Shown one piece after another: positions 32,356-44,120 of a stretch of DNA of 64,000 nt (position 1 is the stretch's first letter; each line of letters opens with the position of its first letter). This DNA is from Ascarosepion bandense (Eukaryota > Mollusca > Cephalopoda > Sepiida > Sepiidae): positions 471,501-535,500 of the forward strand of contig JBBBDQ010001275.1 in assembly GCA_037127315.1 (NCBI GenBank), in the 5' to 3' direction. The translations under genes were made by a program, and so were the position numbers. The notes under the pieces were generated by a model. That model was given only the letters and a program-made list of their open reading frames with translations. It was not told where the DNA came from and searched no databases.

Positions 32356-32505
32356 TATGTAATGAATTATTTTTTTTTTAACATTATTTTTACCGATACT
32401 CGTATTTAATAATGTTAAAAAAAAAATAATTCATTACAAATTGTCGGTTGCTTATAACCAAGTTTCGTTAAATTTCGTTAATATATATATATATATATAT
32501 ATACA
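32356..32505. repeat. (TA)n-flanked foldback
   Basis: gtaatgaattattttttttt and aataattcattac form arms of about 30 bp around a 19-base loop (taccgatactcgtattt). The right flank continues caaattgtcggttgcttata, aaccaagtttcgttaa, then (TA)n. The flank and loop text recur at 40085-40323. Confidence 0.65.
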
Positions 32506-32635
32506 CTAGTTTTAAGGTATGCTATATTTATGTGTAAAAGTTCTCAATATCATGGATAGAGCTTATGTAAATATATAAGTGGACACTGAGGGTAACACTA
32601 AGCTGCACGAAAGTGAATGTTGATGCTAAGTTTCC

Positions 32636-32670
<35 letters not shown>

Positions 32671-32953
32671 CCAAAAGCGTAGTTTAACATTTTGAGATTT
32701 TCGACCCTTTTTTAACACTCATTTCCTTTCAATTTAAATTATTTGCCTTTAGGGATTCTCTGAATTATTTGAAAACAAAACAGATTTAAGTTCGATGAAT
32801 TTAGTTATGAAATTTAATATAACATAAATACCATATGAACACCATTGTAATAATATAACCAATATGCAAACCTTTCCCGCTTACTCTCCAACTACTTTTT
32901 AAACACTCTGTCTCTCTCTCTAGAGATATGTATATGTACATATATTTATTCAA

Positions 32954-33140
32954 CTTTCAGCCTCTTCATAGGCCATTTTCAAGGTTGTTATATTTCTGGT
33001 GTTATGCCCTCATGTTTGACTGTAATGTAATTTTTTTGATTTTAGGGCTTTTTTGTTTTTTGAAAATGAAAGTTCTTTAAAACAGTCAAGTGAAAAAATA
33101 ACATTCTTGAAAATGGCCTGTGAAGAGGCTGAAAGTGCTT
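32954..33140. repeat. Foldback containing a tail-type motif
   Basis: actttcagcctcttcatagg at 32955 and its inverted copy cctgtgaagaggctgaaagt at 33118 form 30-bp arms around about 110 bp. The text resembles the agatggctcatgtgagc tail of the Penelope-like elements. A long (TA)n follows at 33274-33315. Confidence 0.5.
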
Positions 33141-33270
33141 GGAAAGTCAAAAATTATGGAACATTTTTACATTCCTTATCTCTAGCAAAAATAGGACATG
33201 AACATACTAGAAAAAAAAATCTTCCTTGTCGGTCATTTATAATGAAACATATTTAAATGAAAGACTGCTT

Positions 33271-33318
<48 letters not shown>

Positions 33319-33479
33319 ATATCTCACTTGTAATGGTTATATTATGTTGCGACTGACTCCAATGGTACTCTAACAAGCTCTCTTTGAATCTTTTTTAATT
33401 ATTTATCTCATGCATTTTGCTTGTTCATTTGCGAAATTATTTTTTACTTTTATAAACTGCTCATTTAGAATGGTCAATG

Positions 33480-34330
33480 TTTACAATTAAAGCCATTTTT
33501 TAAAATCTGTTTAATTCTTCATTATCTTGATTTACGGATACAAACAGTACACTGCATTTTGATTTAAGTACTGGCATCTACTATTTTTTTACTTGAAATT
33601 TTGCTTTAACTTTGGAACACTGATCCAACTCACCTGAGAGAACTTCCAGAAAATCTTTTTGTAATTGTTCCTTTAAATTTTCACATTGATTTCTTTTAAA
33701 TTGGTCTACTTCTATTTTTGCAATAAATATTTACAGATAAATCCTATAATTTGAATAATTCCATTCAGTCAAGAACTAATAAATTTGTAGTATTTTTAAC
33801 ACATGTACCGTAACTTTTAAACAATTGTCACAAACTGAAACATTTTCAACTGATTTCCCCAATAAATAATTTTTCATCCAACATAAGATTTTCAAAGTTC
33901 ATTTTAATATTGGCTTTCTGTTTGCTTTCTATCTAGCTTCATTGATTATTTTGATATCCCTACCAGTGTCTAGTTGCATTTTTGAATTTACCTTATTAAT
34001 TATTTTCAAATACAAAAATTTTCTTTGGTTTTCTTTGCTTATTTTTTCTTTTTTTCTGTTCACCTTATTTTAATTTTGTTGTGTGACTTTTTATGACTTA
34101 CTTTTACACATTTGTAGGATTTTAAATTCTTAAAAGGACAGTTGTCTCCAAAATGTAGCCATCCACATCTGAAACATTGATTAATTTTTCTTTTACTACA
34201 TTTTTCTTCGGTTCGTATATATGCACATTCTTCTAGCACATATTTAAGTGCCTTTTTTGCCATTAACCCTAGAATGAAAATGAATCCTTAAAACATATCT
34301 AGAGTCATTTCATTTGAACCTTTCACACTC
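33480..34330 (-). pseudogene. Ty3/Gypsy gag-pol fragment (gag knuckle to protease)
   Basis: From right to left on the minus strand: gag tail; zinc knuckles CFRCGWLHFGDNC and a damaged second knuckle (YKCVKVSHKK); protease MQLDTGRDI with the DTG active site (33952-33979); then broken frames reading LVLDWMELF-like and LDQCSKVKAKFQVK, the linker before the reverse transcriptase. The gene order is that of a Gypsy element. The polymerase and integrase are absent. It belongs to the same broad group as the element at 58.2-61.6 kb. Confidence 0.65.
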
Positions 34331-34351
34331 CACGGATTTCAGCATATGTGA

Positions 34352-34862
34352 GAAAATCTTTAGGACAATCTCGCTAGAAACAAGGAAAAGAGTACTGGAT
34401 TGCTACGTGCTGTCCGTCCTTCAATATGGCAGTGAATGCTGGACAATATCATCAAAGATGAAGGAAAAACTTGAAGAAACTGAAATGTGGTTCTACAGAA
34501 GGATGCTGTGAATATCATGGATCAAGCATGTGAGCAATGATGAGGTCTTAGAAATGATGGAAACAATATGAAAATTAAAACTGAGAATCAAGAAGAGACA
34601 GCTGAAGTTCCTGGGACATGTAATGAGGAAGAAGGGCTTGGAGAATCTGATACTAACAGGCCAGATAGAGGGAAAAAGAGACAGGGGAAAGCAATGAATA
34701 ACATATTTGAAGGACCTAATCAGGTGGATGACGGAACGAGGATTGCATGGTGCAACAGGAGAAGGCGTGCTCAGAGCCACCAGGGATAGGGAAAGTGAAA
34801 GGCCATGATCGCCTACGTCCTGAAGGGACAAGGCACATAGAAAAAGAATAATAAGAAGAAGA
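34352..34862 (+). pseudogene. RTE-like LINE 3' end with (AAG)n tail
   Basis: Encodes SLETRKRVLDCYVLSVLQYG, then ECWTISSKMKEKLEETEMWF and FYRRML. After a stop, another frame carries the KFLGH/GLENL segment. It ends with gcctacgtcctgaagggaca, then aggcacatagaaaaagaata and an (AAT/AAG) tail, the family's true 3' terminus. Confidence 0.75.
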
Positions 34863-35539
34863 ATGTTTCCAACGAGTATCAAATAACAAACTTTTCTTGT
34901 GAAAAGTTTTAGTCAGATTATTTACTGTTTCTTCAAAGCAAATTTCACCTGCCTTCTCAGCAGTACAAAATTAGAATCTCTTTATGTTCTACTGATGCAA
35001 ACAAAAGTTTTACTTTTTATTATCTTTACAATGGCTGCATTCTGCTGAATAAATTTGCTCATATCTTCTGAAATAAACAAGAATCGTTATTCCATCATCT
35101 AAACTGTACGTGAATTCAGCTATGAATTTTACCACCACATTAGAAATGAATGAAGTTGCGACTTTTCCATTTTCTTTTGAAATATTTCAATTAACTTTTG
35201 TTATTATTTTTGGAGTTTTAACATTTATCATTGTTGCATTTTTACCACTTCGTTCTTCCATATTTTTACCACTTCGTTCTTCCATATTTAAGAATATCTG
35301 GGTTTTTTTTTTCTTTATATGCAGTAAAGAAAAAAATTACACTAATGGGATTCTAATTTCTCATCATCTCTTTGATCCGTTTTGATTTATTGTTGCCACT
35401 GTTATAACTTGCTTTAATGGTTATAATATGTCTTGAAGGAATCCAACGGTACTCTAACACTTGATCAGCACTCTGTCCCTGAACTCTCTTTGAGTTCTTC
35501 ATTTAAACTGTCTTGTCTGTGTGAAGGTGAAAGACCTTG
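34863..35539. other. No gene; short local duplications
   Basis: AT-rich. A 21-base block (ttaccacttcgttcttccat) is tandemly doubled at 35246-35288. The phrase ggtactctaacaagctctct near 33370 recurs near 35450. Confidence 0.45.
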
Positions 35540-35962
35540 TCATAAGCCTCAGCTTAGATACAAAAATTGGATAACACTAAAGAAACGTACAGATGGTATT
35601 TACCATTAAGAGCATTATACACAAAATAGAGACCATTGGAGGAAGCTTGTTAGTAGTGAAATAGAGCAGTTTGAAATCCATCAGAAAAAACATCAGGAGT
35701 TGAAAAGACAAACACACAAGCAATGTACTAGTATATCTATTGATGAATTTGGTGTATCACTTGAATTTGTCTGCCCAGAGTGTGGAAGGGTATGCTTAAA
35801 TCAAGCTGGACTGATAAGCCATTCATGTAGTCATATTATTAGAACACACGTAGACTATTTCTATTGTGGTGTGGCCACCTGTAATCAATGTAGTAAACAG
35901 CGTAAATCAGTATCAAAATTGAAGTGTTACATGAAAGTCCACAATGCTTCAGCAGCCACATA
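35540..35962 (+). pseudogene. LINE C-terminal zinc-finger region
   Basis: A degraded stretch reading EIEQFEIHQKKHQELKRQT precedes FVCPECGRVCLNQAGLISHS with downstream histidines, a C2H2-like finger. The arrangement, a Trp/basic helix followed by one C-x2-C-x-LxSH finger, is typical of the extreme C-terminus of some non-LTR retrotransposon polymerases. It is therefore more likely a LINE end than a host zinc-finger gene. Upstream stops show decay. Confidence 0.55.
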
Positions 35963-36121
35963 ACCAACTTATGGCATTTGGTGTTGCAATTTAAAACTAT
36001 TGTGACCTTGAATGTAAGTTGCTGGCTGGGAAGATGAGCCACATACGTGCCAGGTATATGCAAAAATTAAGGTACAAATAGTGTCACACAATGGCAGTAC
36101 TAGACAGTGAGTTTGCAGCCA

Positions 36122-36162
<41 letters not shown>

Positions 36163-37734
36163 GTATGCATATAAGTCAGTTCACTCTGTCAATGTAACAA
36201 CTACTTACTACATTGTAACACACACAGTCAGGGTTTATCCTGGTCAACACGGCCACCAGAAATGACATGCCCAACAAGCTTTTTGTGATGGCTTCGACAC
36301 AGTAGCTAGTCTTCAAGTTGTCTATTACAAGTGTTCCTCCTTGTCAACACTGTGAATTTTGATCCCAAGGAAGGCACGTTGAAATCCTGCTAGCTGTATC
36401 TTACCATGTCAAACTAGACTGGACGCGTGTGCACACTTGAGTTAATGAAAAACAGCACCAAAAAAAAAAAAAATTCAATAACGCCTGAATAAGTTGCGGA
36501 AAAGTCTTTATGTACAAGAGAAACAACAAAAAGAAATAGAATATTACAGTCATCAATTTCTTATCCTTACAACAGAGCAAAAGTTTTCAATTAAAAGTAA
36601 TGTTTGTCTTCTCAACATGAATTCAAATTCTCATTTGGTAATGTCTGTTCACTCCAATCGGAGATTTCAAGTTTTTCAAGTTTTGACGGTTCAAAATGTC
36701 TTATCAGAGCTTTTCACTGAAGCCCTACAGAAACAGCCGACAATGGGTCTTTGTGTGACAACATCGGTAAATTTGTTTTGTCAGCCTTAGTTCGGCACAG
36801 TGACCACTAATCTCAATTTGTTTTTAACGCTTTAATCAGCTCTTTGTTTGTTACATCTTCAGCCAGGACTTTATTGTAGGCGCATTTTTTTTACTTTAAC
36901 TCTTTTCGGTTGGTTGGCAGCAAACTTCTTTCTGTTTCTTTACATCTTCAGCCAGAACTCTATAGGAGGCAACTGTCACTGTCTCTCCGGCTGGCCTCCT
37001 CTTTGTCGCTACATTTCAACTGGTCTCAAAGCTCACCTCCAACTGAGTGTCAACTCCAACTGCAACTGCCAGAGTGATTTTGGCCTTCTGGGCTCTAGTT
37101 TTAATACCAACATCTCTTGGGGGTGCATGACAGACACGCGATATTCATGCAAATCAAATCTTTAACCAATGTGTTTACTCCCAGCTTGCATTATGAGGCG
37201 GAGTGATTTTATTCCCTTGGTTTAACCAATGAAATAGCAATATTTCTGTTGACATCATTTCTTTATGTCTTTTTCTTCTGATTCAAGTTACCACATCATT
37301 TGTTTTTCAAGTTTTCAAATTTATAAATCCTTTCCCAGCGAATTTGGAAATTGAGGGTGGTTTAACCTTACCTGACCTCATCAAAAGTTTATGACAAGCC
37401 TGAAACAATATTCTGGCTAAGTTTATTTTTTTCCCGTTCCATCAGCTGCAAGTTCAGGTTTTTAATGATATTTTTCTTAGTCACCTGTTTCTGCTTTTTT
37501 ACATAATGGCTGCTAATGATGACCTCGTCTGACCTGTAGCACATACCCGCAAAATGTTTTGATCAATTCACTTTCCAGCTAGTCCCCAAGATTTTAAAAA
37601 TTTTGTAGTATATATTTTTTTTCACTCCACTCATATTGCAATAGACAATAAACAATTTTATCATCTATTAGGCTTATTTTCCTCTCCATTCATATTGTGA
37701 TCTGCAGAATTAATAACACCACTAGTAGTAATTT
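35963..37734. other. No gene recognised
   Basis: Contains (TA)n at 36124-36158. At 36860-37000 the phrase cttcagccaggactttattg is echoed as cttcagccagaactctatag about 95 bp later. This moderately GC-rich stretch (36850-37200) may be part of an LTR or DNA transposon, but I cannot assign it. No frame is supported. Confidence 0.4.
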
Positions 37735-38717
37735 CAAGAATCTCTACTGGCAGCAAACGGCCTGCATCCGGACAGGTAACAACCTCAGTAGATACACAAA
37801 GATAGAAAAAGGCGTAAGACAAGGATGTGGGTCTTTTCACCAGATTTGTTCAACCTATACAGCGAGAATATTTTGAGGACCCTAGATGACACACCAGGAT
37901 TTGTTATTGGAGGCCACAACCTGAACAACATAAGATACACGGACGATACAGTGCTGATTGCGGACACGGAAAGGAAACTGCAAGATCTCATACAGAAAGT
38001 AGCAGTGGAGAGTGACAAGAAGGGACTACAAATAAACTTTAAGAAAACTGAGTGCATGGTCATCAGCAAAAGATACAACCCAAAATGCCAAATACAGGTG
38101 GGGGATAACAGAATCAAACAAGTCCAAGAATTTAAGTACCTAGGAAGTGTTCTAACAGGAGATGGAAAGTGCGACACGGAGATCTGAAGGCGAATTGGCA
38201 TGGCAAAGGACGCGTTCCAGAAGATGAGCAAAATACTAACACACAGGAAGATCTCAATAGAAATGAAGAAAAGAGTGCTAGACTGCTACGTGATGTCAGT
38301 TCTTCAATACGGCAGTGAATGCTGGACAATATCATCGAAAATGAGGACAAAACTGGAAGCAGCCAAAATGTGGTTCTACAGAAGGATGCTACGGATATCG
38401 TGGACTGAGCATACAAGCAACAACGAAGTGTTAGAAAGAATGGCAACAAAAAGGAAATTGATGCTGAACATCAGGAAGAGACAACTGAAGTTCCTGGGAC
38501 ATGCAATGAGGAAGGAGAGCCTGGAGAACCTGATACTGACTGGACAGATAGGAGAGACAGAGGAAGGCAGCGGATAACATATTTGCAGGGTCTGATCAGG
38601 TGGATGACGAAACGGGGGTTGCCAGGAGCAACAGGAGCAAACATACTAAGAGCCACAAGGGATGGGGAGACGTGGTGATCCATGATTGCCTACGTCCTGA
38701 AGAGACAGGACACATAG

Positions 38718-38748
<31 letters not shown>
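37735..38748 (+). pseudogene. RTE-like LINE, reverse transcriptase and C-terminus
   Basis: The best-preserved copy of the family here. In order: a broken RQGC-type motif (motif B region), FSPDLFNLYSENILR, GFVIGGHNLNNIRYTDDTVL with the catalytic YTDD at about 37936-37947, FKYLGSVLTGDGK, a stop, then KKRVLDCYVMSVLQYGSECW, EHTSNNEVLERM and RKRQLKFLGHAMRKESLENL. It ends cctacgtcctgaagagacag plus a (GAA)n tail (38718-38747). The endonuclease and N-terminal RT are missing (5' truncation). One stop and a frameshift kill the frame. Confidence 0.8.
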
Positions 38749-38750
<2 letters not shown>

Positions 38751-39364
38751 TTTCTTTCGCTCTGTCGTACTAAACTTAGGATTACATTTTTTTTCACATA
38801 CCAAAATACTAGGGTTACATTTTTTTCCACATACTAAAGTAGTGTTATAGCATGACTGGGGAGTTAATAGCAACTTAACCATTTCTAAATTATTCTGATG
38901 AGGAAAAAGGCTGGACATTGAGTCGAACAAAATGAAAAAAAAAACTGTCAAAGAGCAGATGAATTTTTTCATGAGATCAATCAGTATAAAATTAATTCCT
39001 GGGGATCTCGGAGTATCTGAATTGGCTTTCAAATGTATTTTAAGTTCCCTAAAAATGTCAGACCCCACTTAGCTTTCATTAAGGCATCCAGCTGGCAGAA
39101 GGAAAACTAATGCCACACCCCTGTCTACACAGTAGCTAATGATGTTGACTGGTTCTTCTTTTTGGTCAGAACATGCTTAGAAAGTGGCACTGATACAGTG
39201 TAATATCTATCTCTAGGCAATGTTTGATATTCTAAGTCATAAATCTTGCAATTATATCCAGCATATTGCCAGCCATTATATAAAAAATGTGATGGGTAAA
39301 TTGTCAACATTATATATTTTTAATTTCATGGATGTGCGTTATTTGGTTTTGATTTTGTCAACTG
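38749..39364. other. No gene seen
   Basis: No supported feature; a short doubled phrase (gggttacattttttt-type) occurs at 38780-38835. Confidence 0.45.
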
Positions 39365-39790
39365 CGGAGTATAGTATGGTCCATTAGGTATTGTCGGTGA
39401 GAAAAAGATCATGATGTAATTGACTCCACCAGAAATTTGAAAATGGCATGCTGTACTGCTTAGCATTCACATAAGAAACTCCTAATACGAACATTTCAGA
39501 GAGTCTGGGTTTCAATCAGAGGATTCAGAAGGAAGTTTAATGAGTCTAATGGTGATTATGAAGGCATTTAGAGTGATCACTAGTGATGGCGATGTTATGC
39601 CTCAATTTATCTCCAACACAGGATGAATAGAGAAAGAAAAAGAAAAAACAACATGGAGACCTATATCAAGTGTCTTAAGAGGGAGGTGCTGCCTGGGTCA
39701 AGAAAGTCGCTATATTTTGGTAAATATATCTGTCAAATGCAATATCAGTGTTATTTTCATTTTTGCATAATTTAGAGAACAATTTTAACT
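39365..39790 (+). pseudogene. Mariner-family element, internally deleted copy
   Basis: It aligns piecewise with 43295-44105: tgtactgcttagcattcaca, gaagtttaatgagtctaatg, ctatatcaagtgtcttaaga, then the 3' end gtgttattttcatttttgca. The middle and catalytic C-terminal part are deleted. Confidence 0.6.
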
Positions 39791-40037
39791 ATCACAAAAT
39801 CTATACAACTGACAAGGTAGGGAAGTTAAGTTTTCATTTAATTTGTCTTGCGTTCATATAATCTTTTTTCTTTTCTGGCCATAAATTATGTAGAATTGTC
39901 CAAATGTTCTGTATATTTGAGCATTTTTCAGCTACATGTTAACTCCAGTATCCTCTTGTATATTTATATACACTCTATCAATGATATTGAGCACTTTTAC
40001 TCATAAATACAGTATACCATAAAACAATATTCTTTGT

Positions 40038-40084
<47 letters not shown>

Positions 40085-40088
<4 letters not shown>

Positions 40089-40319
40089 GTTTAACAAAGA
40101 TTAACAAAACTTGGTTATAAACAACTGACAATTTGAAATGGTTTTGTTTGAACATTATTTTTTATCGATACTCGTATTTAAGCAATTTTAAGAACACATT
40201 TTCATAATAAAAATTTATCATAAATAATCAGGCCAGTAGATATAAATATATAATACTGTTTAATTAAAAAGCAGAATATCTACTTAAATATGAGTATCGA
40301 AAAAAAATGTTCAAACAAA

Positions 40320-40323
<4 letters not shown>
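40085..40323. repeat. (TA)n-flanked foldback, second member
   Basis: ttttgtttgaacattatttt...tcgatactcgtatttaa and its inverted counterpart ttaaatatgagtatcgaaaa...tgttcaaacaaaat form the ends. The left flank aaacttggttataaacaact matches the right flank of the foldback at 32356. (TA)n tracts of 30-40 bases border both sides (40044-40084, 40324-40354). Confidence 0.65.
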
Positions 40324-40354
<31 letters not shown>

Positions 40355-40357
<3 letters not shown>

Positions 40358-40984
40358 CTATTGAATGAAAGAACAGAAATTATGCCTAAGTGTAACCATA
40401 TATAGCTATTAGGTTCATAAAACCATGGATGAAAATGTTACAATTTCTTGTAATTTTAAAAATTGCAAGTTCGAAAATTCCCTGCCATGTGAGCGTTCAG
40501 AAAAAAACCACTGTTACATGAGCATTCTTAAAAAAAAAAAAGGAAAGGTAAACAGTAAAATCGGTTCTTATAAATTGCCTGAAGACACCACATTGTAGAA
40601 ACATAGGTCACGTAATAACTTGTTTACAAATGGAAAATATTCAAAAGTTCTACAATTGTATTGTACTGAACACTTTTTAATACAAATATGCACTGGTCTA
40701 ATCTTAATTAAACAATATATACATACATATATATATATATGTATGTATATACTCAAAATAATAACTAAATAGATTCTGCAAGTATCTAAGTTTTAAATTT
40801 ATACTAAGATAAACTTTAAGAAAAACCATTAACAAACAGAACCTAATTCCGTTACAATCCGGCGCACTAAGGCGTTGGATAAGAGGGGGTAAAAAAAAGA
40901 AATCTGCGGAATAAAGACAAGACATACGATACTCCGCAGTAAAGAAAAAAAAACCCCAAACGGAACCAACCACAAAAAAAAAAG
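40355..40984. other. No gene; short (TA)n
   Basis: AT-rich, with a TA/TG tract near 40715-40750. Nothing recognised. Confidence 0.5.
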
Positions 40985-41165
40985 AAAGAAAAAGTGCTCG
41001 ATTACAACAAAGGTAGTAAATTCTGTAATTTATGTGGTGAGGAGAAATTAGCGATAGCTATGTTCAAACCCGCCCATAATCTACTTAATGCTAAAACAGA
41101 AATCCTAAACAAATGTAAATTCCATAAGATTAAATTTCTTGCTTAGTGTGTTAGCGTAGGTTTTT
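40985..41165 (+). pseudogene. Retroelement C-terminal fragment (Penelope-like?)
   Basis: Broken frame reading FCNLCGEEKLAIAM followed by a LLNAKTEILNKCKFHKIKFL stretch. This C-x2-C then LN-x-RSE-x4-C-H-x-NKF arrangement is the C-terminal pattern of many invertebrate retroelement proteins, probably Penelope-like. The hammerhead-like motif and (TA)n that follow support that. No reverse transcriptase remains. Confidence 0.4.
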
Positions 41166-41269
41166 TTTTTGGTTTTTTTTCCTTTACCCCCACCCCCCTT
41201 GATTTGTGTACTGGTTGGTTAGTCCTTGTCTTGGTGGTTGTCTATTTATTTGGTTAATCTTTGGTTTTG

Positions 41270-41320
41270 CCTTTGCCCTGACGAGCCGTAGTGTGAAACC
41301 GCGGTAGGTTTTGGCTAGCT
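41270..41320 (+). ncRNA. Possible minimal hammerhead motif
   Basis: Core CTGACGA at 41278, then gccgtagtgt (weak stem II), GAAA, and a short stem III (acc gc ggt) with TA as cleavage site. Flanking gcc/ggt gives a 3-bp stem I. The layout matches 17716-17756. A (TA)n starts 20 bases downstream. The match to the conserved core is complete but stem II is poor. Confidence 0.35.
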
Positions 41321-41859
41321 TGAGATTCTTTGTGTATGTATGTATATATATATATATATATATGTGTGTGTGGGTATGTGTGTCTACTGCTATAATTAAT
41401 TACTCTGCTGTATGACATATCTTAAATAACAATTAATCATATAATTTATAATTTCATCATGCTAATATTTCTTTTAAAATGGTGATAGAATTTATGAACT
41501 CGTTTAATTTTATGTAAGCATATATATGTGTGTGTGTGTGTGTGTATGTGTGTAATTAAAAATAGAGATGCCTAAACTGAAGGATTTTCTTGTGTATTTT
41601 ATAACTGGTGCTGCAAGTGAATAAGTGAAAATTCTTTAAAAAAATTATTCTAGTGTTTCGAGAAACAAACAGATCTGATTTCAATTCTGAATAGAAGAAT
41701 AAAAAATAAGAAAGAGAAATTATTCTTTTCAATCAAAAAGAGAAGAAAAAGACGCCTCTTGAAAAGTAAACACATTATTAACAGTCAAGACAGTTTTTAT
41801 GCTGAGATCATATAGCATAAGCAAACAATTGAAGTTTTTCAGCTATACAGAGACAATTA

Positions 41860-42140
41860 AAGGTAAATTATATATGCATATAAGGTGTATATATATATAT
41901 ATATAAATGGGAAAAATATTTTTAAGATAAAGACATTCATATATATATATATATGAGAGAAATATTTTATATATAAAGATATTTAAGATATAAATATATA
42001 GATATATATATATATATATATAAGAGATAGAAAAATATTTTATATATAAAGATATTTAAGATAAAGATATATATGTATATATATACACACATATACATAC
42101 AGAAAGATATTTTAAAAAGAGATTTTATAAAGATATATAT

Positions 42141-42179
<39 letters not shown>

Positions 42180-42370
42180 AATATAAAAAGACATTTTAAA
42201 ATAAATATTTCATGTATATATAAATATATATATATAAAGATATTTTAAAGTAGATATTATATATATATATAAAAGATATTTTACTGGTTTAAATTGATTC
42301 TCACTAATAACTGTTTAATAATTACTCACACACACGCACACACACACATATATATATATATATATAAAGA
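41860..42370. repeat. (TA)n-rich degenerate array
   Basis: At least eight (TA)n runs are separated by related spacers containing agatatttaagataaagata. Similar spacers occur at 43225-43260 and 44190-44260. It ends in (CA)n(TA)n at 42328-42366. Confidence 0.75.
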
Positions 42371-42707
42371 CTTCATACCACAGAATTGAAACAAAATTTT
42401 GAAAGGAAACATGTTTTAACAAAAACCCTTTGGATCCTTTTAGCCAACACTTCATCGGATAAAAGAAGAACCTTTTACGTTCTCTTTTACTGCACATTGT
42501 GCCTTTTTATACTCACAGAAACTTTTTGTTTTTTATTCGTGAATCATTTTTCAAATAAATTATTTTTTAATTGTTTTTTTCAACCGTGCCTGTCTTTTCC
42601 AGCTTGTCTTCATAAATTAAAATCTTATTCCTGTGTCAATTTCTTTTGCCAACAGAACCATCCAATGAAGTGCTAGCAGATAGGATCATAAGGGTTTTTG
42701 TTCAAAT
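42371..42707. other. No supported gene
   Basis: A 96-residue open frame at 42386-42676 has no recognisable domain and AT-rich composition. I treat it as chance. Confidence 0.4.
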
Positions 42708-43083
42708 TTTTTTTTTTTTTTTTTAATCGTATCACCCCGAGCAAGGCGGTAACGCCACTGATGTGCAGGGGGCTATGTAAGAGTGAAAAGATCGGAAAAG
42801 AGAAAGCCGGAAACCATATCCTAAACAGGGAACAAGGGATGAGCCTCTTAACCTGTTCAATAGACATGGGTGGAGTATGAACCGAGCGATAGATAGATCT
42901 ATCTACTCGAATTGAAAAAAAAACAAAAAAAAAACAAAGTGAGAAGATTGGAAAAGAGAAAGCCGGAAATCACATCCTAAACAGGGAACAAGGGATGAGC
43001 CTCTTAACCTGTTCAATAGACATGGGTGGAGTGTGAACCGGGTGATAGATAGATCTATCTACTCCAATTGAAGAAAAAAAAAA
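42708..43083 (-). repeat. LINE 3' tail (minus) plus 2 x 140-bp tandem repeat
   Basis: The T run at 42708-42725 followed by caccccgagcaaggcggtaa and cgccactgatgtgcaggg is the complement of the CR1/L2-like LINE 3' end. Next, 42785-42940 and 42942-43083 are tandem copies (ggaaaagagaaagccggaaa, caagggatgagcctcttaac, gatagatagatctatctact), each ending in an A run. Confidence 0.65.
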
Positions 43084-43294
43084 AAAACATTGCGGTGGAT
43101 TACTAAGTTTTAACTTAGTTAAAGTCCAGTCAAGAGATATCTGCTAAAATCAAGAATTAAATTGAAGAAAACCAATTAAACATGAAAAGCTTAAAATTTA
43201 AAATTAGGCAGAAAAAAAAAAGCCTTACTTAAAGATATTTAATATAAAGTTATTTTATATACATATAAAATTGTCTGTATCTCTTGATTTTATT

Positions 43295-44105
43295 GAATGC
43301 ACATTATAGTAGGATCAGTTGGGCACCATCTATTAAAAAAGAAAAAAGAGCACTATGACTCAATTCATTCCACTAGAAAAACAATTTGTGAATTGCATAC
43401 TGTACTGCTTGGCATTCCCACCAAAAGCTCTAATGGGAACAATTCAGGGAGTTTGGGTATCAATCTAAGGACAGTGCCGACAATTCAGAAAGAGTTGGAT
43501 GAGTCTAATGGTGATTATAAAGGTATGGCAGCTCAAAAACCTCACTCTGGTTGTTTTGATAAGAACAGAACTTCCATGTTTGTTGGTAAGGGCCTAAGAC
43601 TTAGCACAGAGGCCTGCATCAAGTGCCTTGAGAAGGTAGTGTTGCCCTGGGTCAAGAGGGTGGCTGCTGGGAGGTCTCTTGTCTGGAAACAGGAACTCTG
43701 CAACATGCTACACAAGCAAGGATAATCTAGTCATAGCTGTCGGACACTTTCTGCGACCATAACACCCGCTTACATCTGGCCACCTAACTCCCCAGACTGC
43801 AACCATCTTGATTATTATGCATGGGGCAGAGTTAATCGAGGACCAACAAAACTCCTTCTAATAGCAAAGATGAACTCAAGTCAAGGGTTATGACAGGATT
43901 CGCCAACTGAAACATAGAGACCAACCAGAATAGTTGCAGGAGATTCCAAAGCCATCTGGAGGCTGTGATCAGAACTAATATGATTTTATAGAATAAATTT
44001 ATTCTTTAGTACTTTAAGATATTTTGGGTAAAATAGGTAAATATATTTGTTAAAATGAAGTGTCAGTGTTATTTTCATTTTTGTGTAATTTAGACGACAA
44101 TTTAT
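43295..44105 (+). pseudogene. Mariner-family transposase
   Basis: A frame of about 142 residues (43297-43725) covers the middle of the protein: GNNSGSLGINLRTVPTIQKE, RLSTEACIKCLEKVVLPWVK and AAGRSLVWKQE. After frameshifts the catalytic block reads WPPNSPDCNHLDYYAWG, with the D of NSPD and the downstream D of LDYY, then a helical tail. The first-strand catalytic and N-terminal DNA-binding parts are poor. Conserved sequence ends near 44105 (cagtgttattttcatttttg), shared with the deleted copy at 39365-39790. Confidence 0.75.
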
Positions 44106-44112
44106 TCATTGC

Positions 44113-44120
<8 letters not shown>

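Noticed and set aside
34060..34263. Zinc-knuckle ORF as a host gene
   Set aside because: A DTG protease motif and pre-polymerase linker follow in order; it is Gypsy gag.
35700..35963. C2H2 zinc-finger ORF as a host transcription factor exon
   Set aside because: A single finger after a basic LINE-type segment, with stops upstream, fits a LINE C-terminus better.
41967..42194. Ile/Tyr-rich ORFs near 42, 44.1 and 44.6 kb
   Set aside because: Pure translations of (TA)n and (CA)n microsatellites.
43297..43725. 142-residue ORF as a possible novel gene
   Set aside because: Followed by WPPNSPDCNHLDYY in another frame; it is the middle of a mariner transposase.
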